DNA of 64,000 nt from Lawsonella clevelandensis (GTDB lineage: Bacteria > Actinomycetota > Actinomycetes > Mycobacteriales > Mycobacteriaceae): contig NZ_QFOZ01000011.1 of NCBI RefSeq assembly GCF_003241315.1, positions 25,201 to 89,200 of the forward strand, given 5' to 3'. The translations under genes were made by a program, and so were the position numbers. Below the pieces are notes generated by a model. That model did no database searches. It saw only the letters and a program-made list of their open reading frames with translations, and was not told where the DNA came from. Positions 1 to 7,182 of the stretch are shown one piece after another (position 1 is the first letter of the stretch; each line of letters opens with the position of its first letter).

Positions 1-1
1 C

Positions 2-766
2 CGCGCCGGCTACCACGCTATGGCCGTTGACCTCCGCGGCTACGGGGACTCCGATAAACCACCACGCGGCTACGACCTCACCACCGCCGCCAACGACATG
101 GCCGGATTAGTACGCGCCACCGGCCACCGCAACGTTACCGTCGTAGGCCACGGGCTAGGCGGAACTGTAGGCTGGACCATGGCCCGCATGTTCCGAAGCG
201 GCGTTACCACACTTATTGCAGTCGATGCGCCACACCCCCTCACCCAGCGAATCGACTACGTGAAACAGGCCTTCACCCACGCCACCACCGTCGGTCCCTT
301 CCTAAGCGCCCAAATACCGCGTCTGCCCGAATGGCGTATGCAGCAACCCCACTGGATTGAGGACTACATTAGCCACCGCACATACAACAATTGGGTCGAT
401 ACCCCAGAGGGGCAAGAAGCACTCCACATTTTCAGCGACGCGCTTCGCATTAGACACGTATCCTACTGCGCAAACGAATACCTCCGTTGGATGGGACGCT
501 CCCGTCTACGCGCTGACGGAATCCGCTACAACCGAAAAATGACGCGGCGCCTAGCGCTCCCCGTTGTTGCGTTCCGCGGTGAATACGATCCCGTCGTCTC
601 CGAAGACGTCCTTGCCGGGTGCAAACGCTACACCGAAAACTTCACCATTATGACGGTGCCACAGTGCGGCTTCTACCCACAGTTAGAAAATCCGCAGGCT
701 TTTTCTACACTTCTTCTCCAAAGCCTCTCCGGCTCTCCCGCACGCATAAACAGCTCAGACGACTGA
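2..766 (+). CDS. EphE-like alpha/beta hydrolase, 5' end outside window
   Basis: The reading frame is already open at base 2 (it reads RAGYHAMAVDLRGYGDSDKP), so the gene starts upstream and only its 3' part is seen. The fold markers of the epoxide hydrolase/haloalkane dehalogenase branch are present: the DLRGYGDSDKP strand, the nucleophile-elbow region VVGHGLGGTVGW and a late GEYDPVV loop that could carry the acid. The elbow reads G-H-G-L-G, so the Ser or Asp nucleophile is replaced by Gly. The late catalytic His is also not obvious. The gene converges on marP, the same neighbourhood as M. tuberculosis ephE (Rv3670). Substrate unknown; it may be a non-catalytic hydrolase fold. Confidence 0.8.
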   Translation, partial: RAGYHAMAVDLRGYGDSDKPPRGYDLTTAANDMAGLVRATGHRNVTVVGHGLGGTVGWTMARMFRSGVTTLIAVDAPHPLTQRIDYVKQAFTHATTVGPFLSAQIPRLPEWRMQQPHWIEDYISHRTYNNWVDTPEGQEALHIFSDALRIRHVSYCANEYLRWMGRSRLRADGIRYNRKMTRRLALPVVAFRGEYDPVVSEDVLAGCKRYTENFTIMTVPQCGFYPQLENPQAFSTLLLQSLSGSPARINSSDD

Positions 767-771
767 TCGCA

Positions 772-817
772 CTAGCGCGCGTCGTACACACTAGATACTT
801 GTGCCTGTGCGCGCTAG
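772..817. terminator. Possible bidirectional hairpin between convergent genes
   Basis: A 9-bp inverted repeat (ctagcgcgc at 772-780, gcgcgctag at 809-817) lies between the convergent hydrolase and marP genes. There is no clear T-run, so termination is inferred from position. Confidence 0.4.
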
Positions 818-833
818 ATGCGGGTGCCCGGCA

Positions 834-2069
834 CTAATTAGGCGTCATTGTTGTTGTTACCTCCGCGTCTAGCGGAACACACCGCCCCGTAGACACTCTT
901 TCACGCGTCCTCATTCCCTTTTGAAGCACCGGCTCAATCTCCCGGTAGCTTAATGCGTAGGCAACGTTCTTCTTATCCGTCGCCACACCAAACACCATTC
1001 CCGCATAGTGTCCCTGCACATCAAGCAGCGGACCCCCAGAATTACCACTCATCAAATTCGCGAGCAGTGCATACGCCTGCCGCTGCACTGTGGTCGTCCC
1101 GTAAATACCGGGACCCTGCAAAATAAAACGCTCCTGCAGACGAGCTGGCGTTACCCGGTAGGGGCCATTGTTGGGGAATCCCGGAATAGCCATCGCCTGG
1201 CCCGCCTGCACACTATTGTCACGGACGGGCTGCAACGCCGGCAGCATAAGCCGCTTAGTGGATGAAATAGCCGGCACCCACAGCACCGCAACATCGCGCA
1301 GGGCATCAAAAGCAACTGGCTGAGCAGTAAATATCCCCTCCACAGTATGCACATGGATAATACGGGCACCAGCCACCACATGGGCATTAGTAGCAACCAG
1401 ACCGGGGGCATACACAAACCCCGTACCCTCCAGATCCCGGTGGCACCCCGTAGCCTGCCCCACAATCTTCACAACACTCCGGCGGGCTTTCGCAAGAGAC
1501 GACGTTTCCACAATGCTCTGGTCTGGAATACCTGCACCAGCAGAACCGCCAGATCGATCCGTCATCTGCTGTAGTGACGCAGTGCGTGCCGCGTCATCGA
1601 GCATTTCTGGAATTTTCTGCACAGCATTCGGGGACAGCATGGTGATGGCCGACATCACCCGCGAATCGTGCATTGTTTTACCCAAGCTACTGTCGGGCTG
1701 CACAGCAAGCGGCGCAAAGAAAACCCAGGTAAGAATAGCGGCAAGGACAACCTTAACGATGGCCCCCGCGGACCGCGATCCCCGCGTCTCCTGAATTTTC
1801 GCATGATTGCGGATATAAAGCCCCACAACTTCCGCACCGGCTGCGCACAAAACAACCAGCACAAAACCGTAAATGAACCCCACAACAAAACGAATCTGAA
1901 TATTTTCCGTGGCATCAAGAACCGGCTGGAGGGTGAAATACTCAATAATGATGCCAATGATGGCACCACACACGGCACCTAGACTGGGGATAAAACCCGT
2001 CACCCAGCCGTAGAAACCAAAAATCGCAAAAACAAGCAAGACGACAATGTCAAAAGCTACCGCAGACAC
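834..2069 (-). CDS. marP: MarP-like membrane-anchored serine protease
   Basis: A 411-residue protein with about four N-terminal membrane helices (roughly 5-125, CvpA/colicin-V-production-like) followed by an extracytoplasmic chymotrypsin-fold protease. The triad is visible: His230 in TNAHVVAG, Asp259 in RDVAVLWV and Ser344 in SGNSGGPLL. Cys209 and Cys397 sit where the regulatory disulfide of M. tuberculosis MarP is found. In mycobacteria MarP protects intrabacterial pH and survival under acid and oxidative stress by processing a peptidoglycan hydrolase. The start is GTG with a strong AAGGAGG 7-8 nt upstream. It lies downstream of nth on the same strand; the nudix and thioredoxin genes that separate the two in M. 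tuberculosis are absent. Confidence 0.9.
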   Translation of the reverse strand: MSAVAFDIVVLLVFAIFGFYGWVTGFIPSLGAVCGAIIGIIIEYFTLQPVLDATENIQIRFVVGFIYGFVLVVLCAAGAEVVGLYIRNHAKIQETRGSRSAGAIVKVVLAAILTWVFFAPLAVQPDSSLGKTMHDSRVMSAITMLSPNAVQKIPEMLDDAARTASLQQMTDRSGGSAGAGIPDQSIVETSSLAKARRSVVKIVGQATGCHRDLEGTGFVYAPGLVATNAHVVAGARIIHVHTVEGIFTAQPVAFDALRDVAVLWVPAISSTKRLMLPALQPVRDNSVQAGQAMAIPGFPNNGPYRVTPARLQERFILQGPGIYGTTTVQRQAYALLANLMSGNSGGPLLDVQGHYAGMVFGVATDKKNVAYALSYREIEPVLQKGMRTRERVSTGRCVPLDAEVTTTMTPN

Positions 2070-2211
2070 TCGCGCCTCCTTGCCCTTACTTCCCGCGTCC
2101 CTGCTTAGTCCCGCTTCCCGTGCTTATCTCCCCAAAATCCTACCGGACGCACCCGTCCGCAAATATTTGGACACGGGACATGCTGGCACAGACCCGCAGG
2201 TTAGTTGCGAT

Positions 2212-3021
2212 TTAATTCTCGTCCTCAATACCTGCCATACGCAGTAATTGTTCCCTATTCTCGCCCTTGACGAGAGCCTCAGCAGTACCCGGGTCGACGG
2301 GGCCAAGACCATAGCTGGGGCAGTCCGCCGCCAAAAAACATGCACCACAAGCGGGGCGTCGTGAGTGGCACACTCGCCGCCCATGGAAAATAATGCGATG
2401 CGATAGCACTGTCCACTCCGGCCGTGGAATAAGCTCCCCCACTTCCTTTTCCACCTGGACAGGATCCTCGCTTTCCGTCCACATCCACCGGCGCGCCAAA
2501 CGCCCAAAGTGGGTATCAATGGTTAGACCCGGCGTGTCGAAGGCATTCCCCAGCACCACATTGGCAGTTTTCCGCCCCACGCCGGGAAGTGTGACAAGAT
2601 CCTCCAAGCGGGGCGGTACTTCCCCATCCCACTTCTCCACCAGCTGGGTGGAAAGACCATGAATATTGGAGGCTTTCGCACGGAAGAATCCCGTGGGGCG
2701 AATAATCTCCTCAATCTCCTCGATACGGGCGGCGGCCATGGCGTGGGCAGTGGGGAAACGGCCAAAAAGCTGCGGCGTTACCTGATTAACGCGCACGTCG
2801 GTACACTGTGCAGACAAAACCGTGGCCACCACAAGTTGGAATGGTGTCTCAAAGTTCAGTTCGCAGTAGGCCTCCGGGTAGGCGACGGCAAGGGTACGCG
2901 CCATACGCCGCGCACGCGTCACCAGTCCACGCCGTGTTTCCTTGCCGGTGACGGCTGGGTGTTTCGCACCACGCGGGCGCACATCTGCGGGGGACGGGGT
3001 AAGAGAGTGAGAGGCGACCAT
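2212..3021 (-). CDS. nth: Endonuclease III
   Basis: DNA glycosylase/AP lyase of base excision repair that removes oxidised pyrimidines. In 269 residues it carries the helix-hairpin-helix with catalytic Lys151 (LPGVGRKTANVV), catalytic Asp169 (TIDTHFGRLARR) and a [4Fe-4S] loop with Cys218, Cys225, Cys228 and Cys234 in the canonical C-x6-C-x2-C-x5-C spacing. The N-terminal 30 or so residues are an extension compared with E. coli Nth and are basic. It is divergent from the small membrane-protein gene that precedes crp, with 45 bp between the two starts. It may be co-transcribed with marP 142 bp downstream. Confidence 0.95.
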   Translation of the reverse strand: MVASHSLTPSPADVRPRGAKHPAVTGKETRRGLVTRARRMARTLAVAYPEAYCELNFETPFQLVVATVLSAQCTDVRVNQVTPQLFGRFPTAHAMAAARIEEIEEIIRPTGFFRAKASNIHGLSTQLVEKWDGEVPPRLEDLVTLPGVGRKTANVVLGNAFDTPGLTIDTHFGRLARRWMWTESEDPVQVEKEVGELIPRPEWTVLSHRIIFHGRRVCHSRRPACGACFLAADCPSYGLGPVDPGTAEALVKGENREQLLRMAGIEDEN

Positions 3022-3066
3022 AGTGACAAGGATACTTTTTTCACGCAGATAGTGTTTACTTAGGGT

Positions 3067-3336
3067 ATGGGTTTATATGCACTAGCTCTTGTCCTTATTC
3101 CCTTCGTCGTGGGTGCTTTCGCACTCATCATGGATCGCGTTGAGCGCGCTATCGTAAATCCACCAGCGGATACTGCCACGAAACCCGCCGTTGCTTCCCT
3201 CCCCGCCGCACCCCTTCCTACAGAGTCTGCTTCTCCCACCGCAGGCACTTCCGCGCCTTCCGCGTCTTCTGTCCCCTCTGCAGAAACACCAGCGGCAGAA
3301 TCGCCAGAAGAGAACAACACCTCTACCGCAAAGTAA
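3067..3336 (+). CDS. Small membrane protein upstream of crp
   Basis: 89 residues: one hydrophobic segment (about 3-22) followed by a Pro/Ala/Ser/Thr/Glu-rich, probably disordered tail. There is no recognised domain. The position between nth and crp matches a small membrane-protein gene in mycobacteria (Rv3675), which supports it being real, but function is unknown. Transcribed towards crp, whose start is 134 bp downstream. Confidence 0.65.
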   Translation: MGLYALALVLIPFVVGAFALIMDRVERAIVNPPADTATKPAVASLPAAPLPTESASPTAGTSAPSASSVPSAETPAAESPEENNTSTAK

Positions 3337-3469
3337 CCGTCAAACTGAAGGAGAAAGTCTCTTTCCACCAATATGTGGGGCATTCCATAGCACGGCCACT
3401 GAATATTCAGGAAAGACTGTGCTATGCGCTAAACTTTGCGTAGTAGTTCAAGTTGAGAAGAGGTTACAC

Positions 3470-4147
3470 GTGGACGAGGACATTCTCGCACGCGCCGGCA
3501 TTTTCCAAGGTATGGATGCAGCTTCTATTTCTGCGCTGCTGAAAGATCTCGTACCGGAAACATTCCGCAAAGGTGACACCATCATTCGTGAAGGTGAGCC
3601 GGGCGATAAGCTGTACATTATTGTTGAAGGCAAACTGAAACTCTCCCGAACTGCCCCTGATGGTCGCGAAAACCTCCTTGCTATTCTCGGCCCCTCCGAC
3701 ATGTTTGGCGAACTTTCTATTTTCGATCCGGCACCGCGCACATCATCTGCTATCTGTGTGACCGATGTCCGTACGTACACAATGGACAGGGCCGCCCTCC
3801 GCCGTTGGCTCGACGCACAGCCGCAAATCGCAGAGCAACTCCTCCGCGTTTTAGCCCGCCGCCTCCGCCGCACCAACAATAGCCTCGCCGACCTTATCTT
3901 CACCGACGTGCCTGGCCGCGTCGCCAAAGCCCTGCTGCAGCTTGCACAGCGCTTCGGCAGCCAAGAAGGCAACACCGTACGCGTCAACCACGACCTCACA
4001 CAGGAAGAAATCGCCCAGCTAGTGGGCGCTTCCCGCGAAACCGTGAACAAGGCCCTGGCCGAATTCGCACACCGCGGATGGATCCGCCTGGAAGGCAAAT
4101 CTGTCGTCATCTGCGAAAGCGAGCACCTCGCCCGACGCGCACGCTAA
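3470..4147 (+). CDS. glxR: Crp/Fnr-type global regulator (GlxR/Crp)
   Basis: cAMP-responsive transcription factor, the GlxR (corynebacteria) or Crp (Rv3676) equivalent. The cyclic-nucleotide domain (about 1-115) contains the phosphate-binding cassette FGELSIFDPAPRTSSA (79-94). A dimerisation helix follows, then a C-terminal winged helix with recognition region GASRETVNKALAEF (186-199) and the near-invariant family ending EHLARRAR. I chose the GTG at 3470 because upstream in-frame sequence is not conserved, a GAGAAGAGG Shine-Dalgarno lies about 6 nt before it, and 225 residues matches the family. GlxR controls carbon metabolism, respiration and cell-envelope genes in C. glutamicum. Confidence 0.95.
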   Translation: MDEDILARAGIFQGMDAASISALLKDLVPETFRKGDTIIREGEPGDKLYIIVEGKLKLSRTAPDGRENLLAILGPSDMFGELSIFDPAPRTSSAICVTDVRTYTMDRAALRRWLDAQPQIAEQLLRVLARRLRRTNNSLADLIFTDVPGRVAKALLQLAQRFGSQEGNTVRVNHDLTQEEIAQLVGASRETVNKALAEFAHRGWIRLEGKSVVICESEHLARRAR

Positions 4148-4211
4148 AAACCAATACGCTAAAACTCTGCCGTTAGCAGCTGCCAGCGACATCACCACGC
4201 CCATAGCAAGA

Positions 4212-4248
4212 ATTGCACCCCTCAGCCTGCAAGACTGAGGGGTGCAAT
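4212..4248. terminator. Strong hairpin after crp
   Basis: A perfect 14-bp inverted repeat (4212-4225 and 4235-4248, left arm attgcacccctcag) with a 9-nt loop lies 64 bp after the crp stop. A T-run is lacking, so it may be a factor-assisted terminator or an RNA-stability element. It also forms part of the leader of the next small gene. Confidence 0.55.
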
Positions 4249-4288
4249 GGTCACACGGATTCCTACTAGCCGGAAAGGGCAGTACCCG

Positions 4289-4492
4289 ATGGAAAAACTT
4301 TCAGCATCGAACCATGTGTACAGCACGCTAGTGGCACTGGCTATTACCGCGGTAGCAATTCTATTCAACCCGGGCATTCCGTGGTTCGCCTGGGTAGGAG
4401 CGTTCCTTCTGCTGTTTTTCGTGGCCGAACTTGTCTCCCTGTTCATTAAAACTGGGGGAGCAGAAGGAAAAAAGAAAAAGACGCAGGGCTAG
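4289..4492 (+). CDS. Small two-helix membrane protein
   Basis: 67 residues with two predicted membrane helices (about 10-28 and 32-54) and a lysine-rich C-terminal tail (KKKKTQG). The ATG at 4289 is preferred to an upstream ATG at 4247 because GGAAAGGG lies about 10 nt before it and because 4247 is inside the hairpin. No family recognised; it resembles short DUF4229-like actinobacterial membrane proteins only in size and layout. Its stop codon overlaps the stop of the convergent RidA gene on a CTAG. Confidence 0.6.
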   Translation: MEKLSASNHVYSTLVALAITAVAILFNPGIPWFAWVGAFLLLFFVAELVSLFIKTGGAEGKKKKTQG

Positions 4493-4947
4493 TCGGCTAC
4501 TTCAACAATGAGTTCCACTTCTACCGCAGCATTAAGGGGAAGTTCTGCTACCCCCACTGCGGAGCGGGCGTGCTGCCCGGACTCACCAAAAATGTCGCCC
4601 AATACTTCTGACGCGCCGTTAATAACAGCCGCCTGACCGGTGAAACCTGCTGCGGAATTCACAAATCCCACAACCTTCACAATGGACTTAATGCTGTTAA
4701 GGCTACATACCGCATGGACAGCGGCAAGAGCATTCAGAACTGCAGTACGGGCTTGAGCATATGCCTCATCGGGGCTAACACTCTCCCCCACCTTGCCTGT
4801 TTTATCGAGTTTCCCGTCCACGAAGGGCAGTTGGCCGGATGTGTAGACAAAATTCCCCACACGTTTCGCCGGCACGTAGGCAGCCACGGGAGCAGCCACC
4901 GCAGGCAGTGCAATATGCAGCTCAGTGAGCCGTTCCTCCCACGTCAT
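4489..4947 (-). CDS. RidA/YjgF-family enamine/imine deaminase-like protein
   Basis: 152 residues covering one complete YjgF/YER057c/UK114 domain. The C-terminal part carries the substrate-pocket arginine in QHARSAVGVAELP and ends in the VEVELIVEV strand typical of the fold. RidA proteins form trimers that hydrolyse reactive 2-aminoacrylate-type enamines; this subfamily is the one found near crp and whiB4 in mycobacteria (Rv3678c), whose substrate is not established to my knowledge. Its ATG lies 1 nt after the stop of the upstream DUF4177 gene, so the two are probably translationally coupled. Confidence 0.88.
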   Translation of the reverse strand: MTWEERLTELHIALPAVAAPVAAYVPAKRVGNFVYTSGQLPFVDGKLDKTGKVGESVSPDEAYAQARTAVLNALAAVHAVCSLNSIKSIVKVVGFVNSAAGFTGQAAVINGASEVLGDIFGESGQHARSAVGVAELPLNAAVEVELIVEVAD

Positions 4948-5103
4948 TTAATCCTCCAAAGGACGCTTCATATAGGCAACGTGCTGCTCCCCAGTGGGGC
5001 CCGGCAGCACGGTAACAAGTTCCCATCCATCAGATCCCCACTGGTCAAGGATCTGTTTCGTGGCATGGGTGAGCAAGGGTACGGTGACGTATTCAAATCG
5101 CAT
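4948..5103 (-). CDS. DUF4177-type small protein
   Basis: A 51-residue protein starting MRFEYVTVPLLTHATKQIL, with QWGSDGWELVTVLPG in the middle and MKRPLED at the end. This is the compact DUF4177 pattern, and such a gene lies next to the RidA homologue in mycobacteria (Rv3678A). Function unknown. Its stop codon directly abuts the RidA start codon, giving a tight two-gene operon. Confidence 0.8.
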   Translation of the reverse strand: MRFEYVTVPLLTHATKQILDQWGSDGWELVTVLPGPTGEQHVAYMKRPLED

Positions 5104-5144
5104 AACCCAAGTGTAATGGCACTACACGGCGCGGGGTAGCTTCT

Positions 5145-5763
5145 TTACTCGGACGAGGACTGTTCCTTGAAGTGACGGAGAGTCTCAATAGTTTTAAGAG
5201 TCTCCATCTCTGAACTCTCCTCCTCGGAGGAAGTATCCAGCTGGTCCGCAATGTCGTTAAGAACCCGCGTAAACTGCTGCATCTTAGAGGATTTATGGCG
5301 TTTGAAGCGGCGTTCAGTATTAACATTCAACGCTTTCAATGCTTCCAACGCACCCTCCGGGTCACCCTCACCTTCTGCTAGGGTGGCGCCTCGTGTCACG
5401 GGGTCAAGAAGGTTACGCCAGGAAGGAACATCAGGGAAATGGCGGAGAATGGAACGGCGTTCACGCTCCGTCATACCGCCCCACACACCAAACTCCACGC
5501 GGGAATCAAGCGCATCAGCACGGCACTGAATAAGAACAGGGCAATTCAGGCAGCGCAGTGCGGCGTCACGCTGGGCAGCGCCCTTGACGAAAAGAGAATC
5601 CCCACCATCATTGCGGCACAATGCGTGAGCTACCCACTCGGAACGATCCCACGAGCTTAAATCGCGGTACGGGCCTGCAGCAGCACCGTCAGTGGCAGAG
5701 CTTCCAGCGGCAGAGTGGCCGAGAAGGACTGTTATATCCTCGACGGGAATCGATCGTTGTCAT
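5145..5763 (-). CDS. WhiB4-like Fe-S regulator; start codon in a different frame
   Basis: The Wbl domain is unmistakable: a first Cys in HALCRNDGG, then FVKGAAQR, CLNCPVLIQC (C-x2-C-x5-C) and GVWGGMTERERR. These are the four [4Fe-4S] ligands and the turn motif of WhiB4/WhcE proteins, redox-sensing partners of sigma factor. Frame problem: the domain frame stays open upstream to a TGA at 5762-5760 and encodes the family-like stretch PYRDLSSWDRSEWVAHALC, but has no ATG or GTG; the only TTG (5621) directly precedes the first Cys. The well-placed ATG (5763, preceded by GGAGGAG) is in the previous frame and stops at 5691-5689. A +1 shift is needed, so the span given assumes one continuous gene. Without it the canonical ORF is 5145-5621. 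The C-terminal Ser/Glu-rich extension is unusually long. Confidence 0.75.
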
Positions 5764-6070
5764 TTGCGGCTCCTCCCAATCGAGATCACGTTATCTGATC
5801 GCATCGCGTGCATGCGCGGCGGCAGCCAGTACCGCAGCCAGTACAGTAGCTAATGCAACAGCAGCCGATAGTGTGCCGGCATCGTGCCGGTAGTGCGCGG
5901 TGCTATACACAAGTGCTACATGCATTTGCATACACAACGATATTAAAGATGGTACGTGCCCTTACCAGAGATGCAATACCCCTATGGAAATTCTCGGGGT
6001 AATTTAAATCTCTTTTCGCTCTTAGAATTGCTCTACGCCAAACATATTCAAAAGCGTGTACGCTTGGTGA
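5764..6070. other. Divergent intergenic region, whiB-like / phosphoesterase
   Basis: About 300 bp without a supportable gene. It must hold promoters for both directions. A short dyad (tacccc ... ggggta, about 5976-6002) followed by AT-rich sequence lies 70-95 bp before the phosphoesterase start. In mycobacteria the penicillin-binding protein gene ponA2 occupies this position; I see no remnant of it. Confidence 0.5.
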
Positions 6071-6967
6071 GTGTCTCCTAAGTATTCCTCTTCACGTGCC
6101 CTGGCCAGCGGAATTATCGCAGGCGTAGCAACTGCTGCATACTCTGCGACGGTTGGCCGTAGACACTTTGTGGTACAACAGGAAACACTTCCCTTGTTGC
6201 CAGCTGGAGCCGATCCCATCCGGATACTTCACCTTTCCGATTTCCACATGACGCCGGAAAATAAAGAGCTCCAACGTTTTCTAACCGTGCTGGGAGATCT
6301 TAAACCAGACCTCGTTATTGACACTGGAGACAATCTGGCACACCCGAAAGCTGTTCCCTCCGTTATTCAGTCACTGGGGCCACTTCTTGATATTCCTGGC
6401 TTTTTTGTCTTCGGTTCAAATGACTACTTCGCGCCGGATTTTAAAAACCCCCTAAGCTATTTATGGGGCGAATCAACCCTCCGCCAACACCGGAAACCAC
6501 TTCCCTGGACAGGAATGCGCGCCGCCTTCCAAGAACACGGGTGGAAAGACGCTACACACCAAAAACTTGCCATCAATATCAACAACGTCAACATTACGGT
6601 TGCGGGCGTCGATGATCCCCACATTAACCGCGACCGCTACGACACAATCGCCGGCGGCCCCCTCCCCGGCAGTGACCTCGCCATCGCCCTCACCCACGCA
6701 CCCGAGCCACGCGTACTCTCCAATTTCTCCGCAGACGGCTACGATCTAGCTTTCGCCGGGCATACGCACGGTGGACAAGTCTGCTGGCCCAATGGCACAG
6801 CCATTGTGACTAACTGCGGTATTGATAGGGAACGCGCCCACGGGCTACACCGCTTCGAACACCTGTGGCTTAACGTTTCTGCAGGGTTGGGGACGTCCCC
6901 CTATGCCCCCTTCCGGCTATTCTGCCCACCTGAAGCGACCCTACTGGAACTAACTGCCGCCCGGTAA
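6071..6967 (+). CDS. Membrane-anchored calcineurin-like metallophosphoesterase
   Basis: 298 residues with an N-terminal hydrophobic segment (about 8-27) and the full di-metal site of the family: Asp57 and His59 in HLSDFHM, GDN at 86-88, the GNHD position as GSND (115-118), a single His in ALTHAPE, and GHTHGGQ near residue 242. Such proteins cleave phosphate esters on lipids, nucleotides or cell-wall precursors; the M. tuberculosis homologue at the same place is Rv3683. The start is GTG and lacks a clear Shine-Dalgarno, so the exact N-terminus is uncertain. tRNA-Pro follows 79 bp after the stop. Confidence 0.88.
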   Translation: MSPKYSSSRALASGIIAGVATAAYSATVGRRHFVVQQETLPLLPAGADPIRILHLSDFHMTPENKELQRFLTVLGDLKPDLVIDTGDNLAHPKAVPSVIQSLGPLLDIPGFFVFGSNDYFAPDFKNPLSYLWGESTLRQHRKPLPWTGMRAAFQEHGWKDATHQKLAININNVNITVAGVDDPHINRDRYDTIAGGPLPGSDLAIALTHAPEPRVLSNFSADGYDLAFAGHTHGGQVCWPNGTAIVTNCGIDRERAHGLHRFEHLWLNVSAGLGTSPYAPFRLFCPPEATLLELTAAR

Positions 6968-7046
6968 CTGCAGTCTTATGACGCCTTATAGCCACAGCAT
7001 TTTCAGTATTTACCGTCTGGTGTACTAGAGTTAGTGAAGCACCTAC

Positions 7047-7123
<77 letters not shown>

Positions 7124-7126
7124 TTC

Positions 7127-7161
7127 AAAGACCGCCCTCCACACGGAGGGTGGTCTTTTTT
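7127..7161 (+). terminator. Rho-independent terminator after tRNA-Pro
   Basis: Inverted repeat aaagaccgccctcc (7127-7140) / ggagggtggtcttt (7145-7158) with loop ACAC followed by a run of T. It begins 4 nt after the tRNA CCA. Confidence 0.9.
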
Positions 7162-7182
7162 ACTCTTCACGCCTTACGCGCG

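Noticed and set aside
3191..3469. Upstream in-frame extension of the crp gene
   Set aside because: It overlaps the previous small gene, has Pro/Gln-rich shadow sequence and is not part of known GlxR proteins; the GTG at 3470 has a ribosome site.
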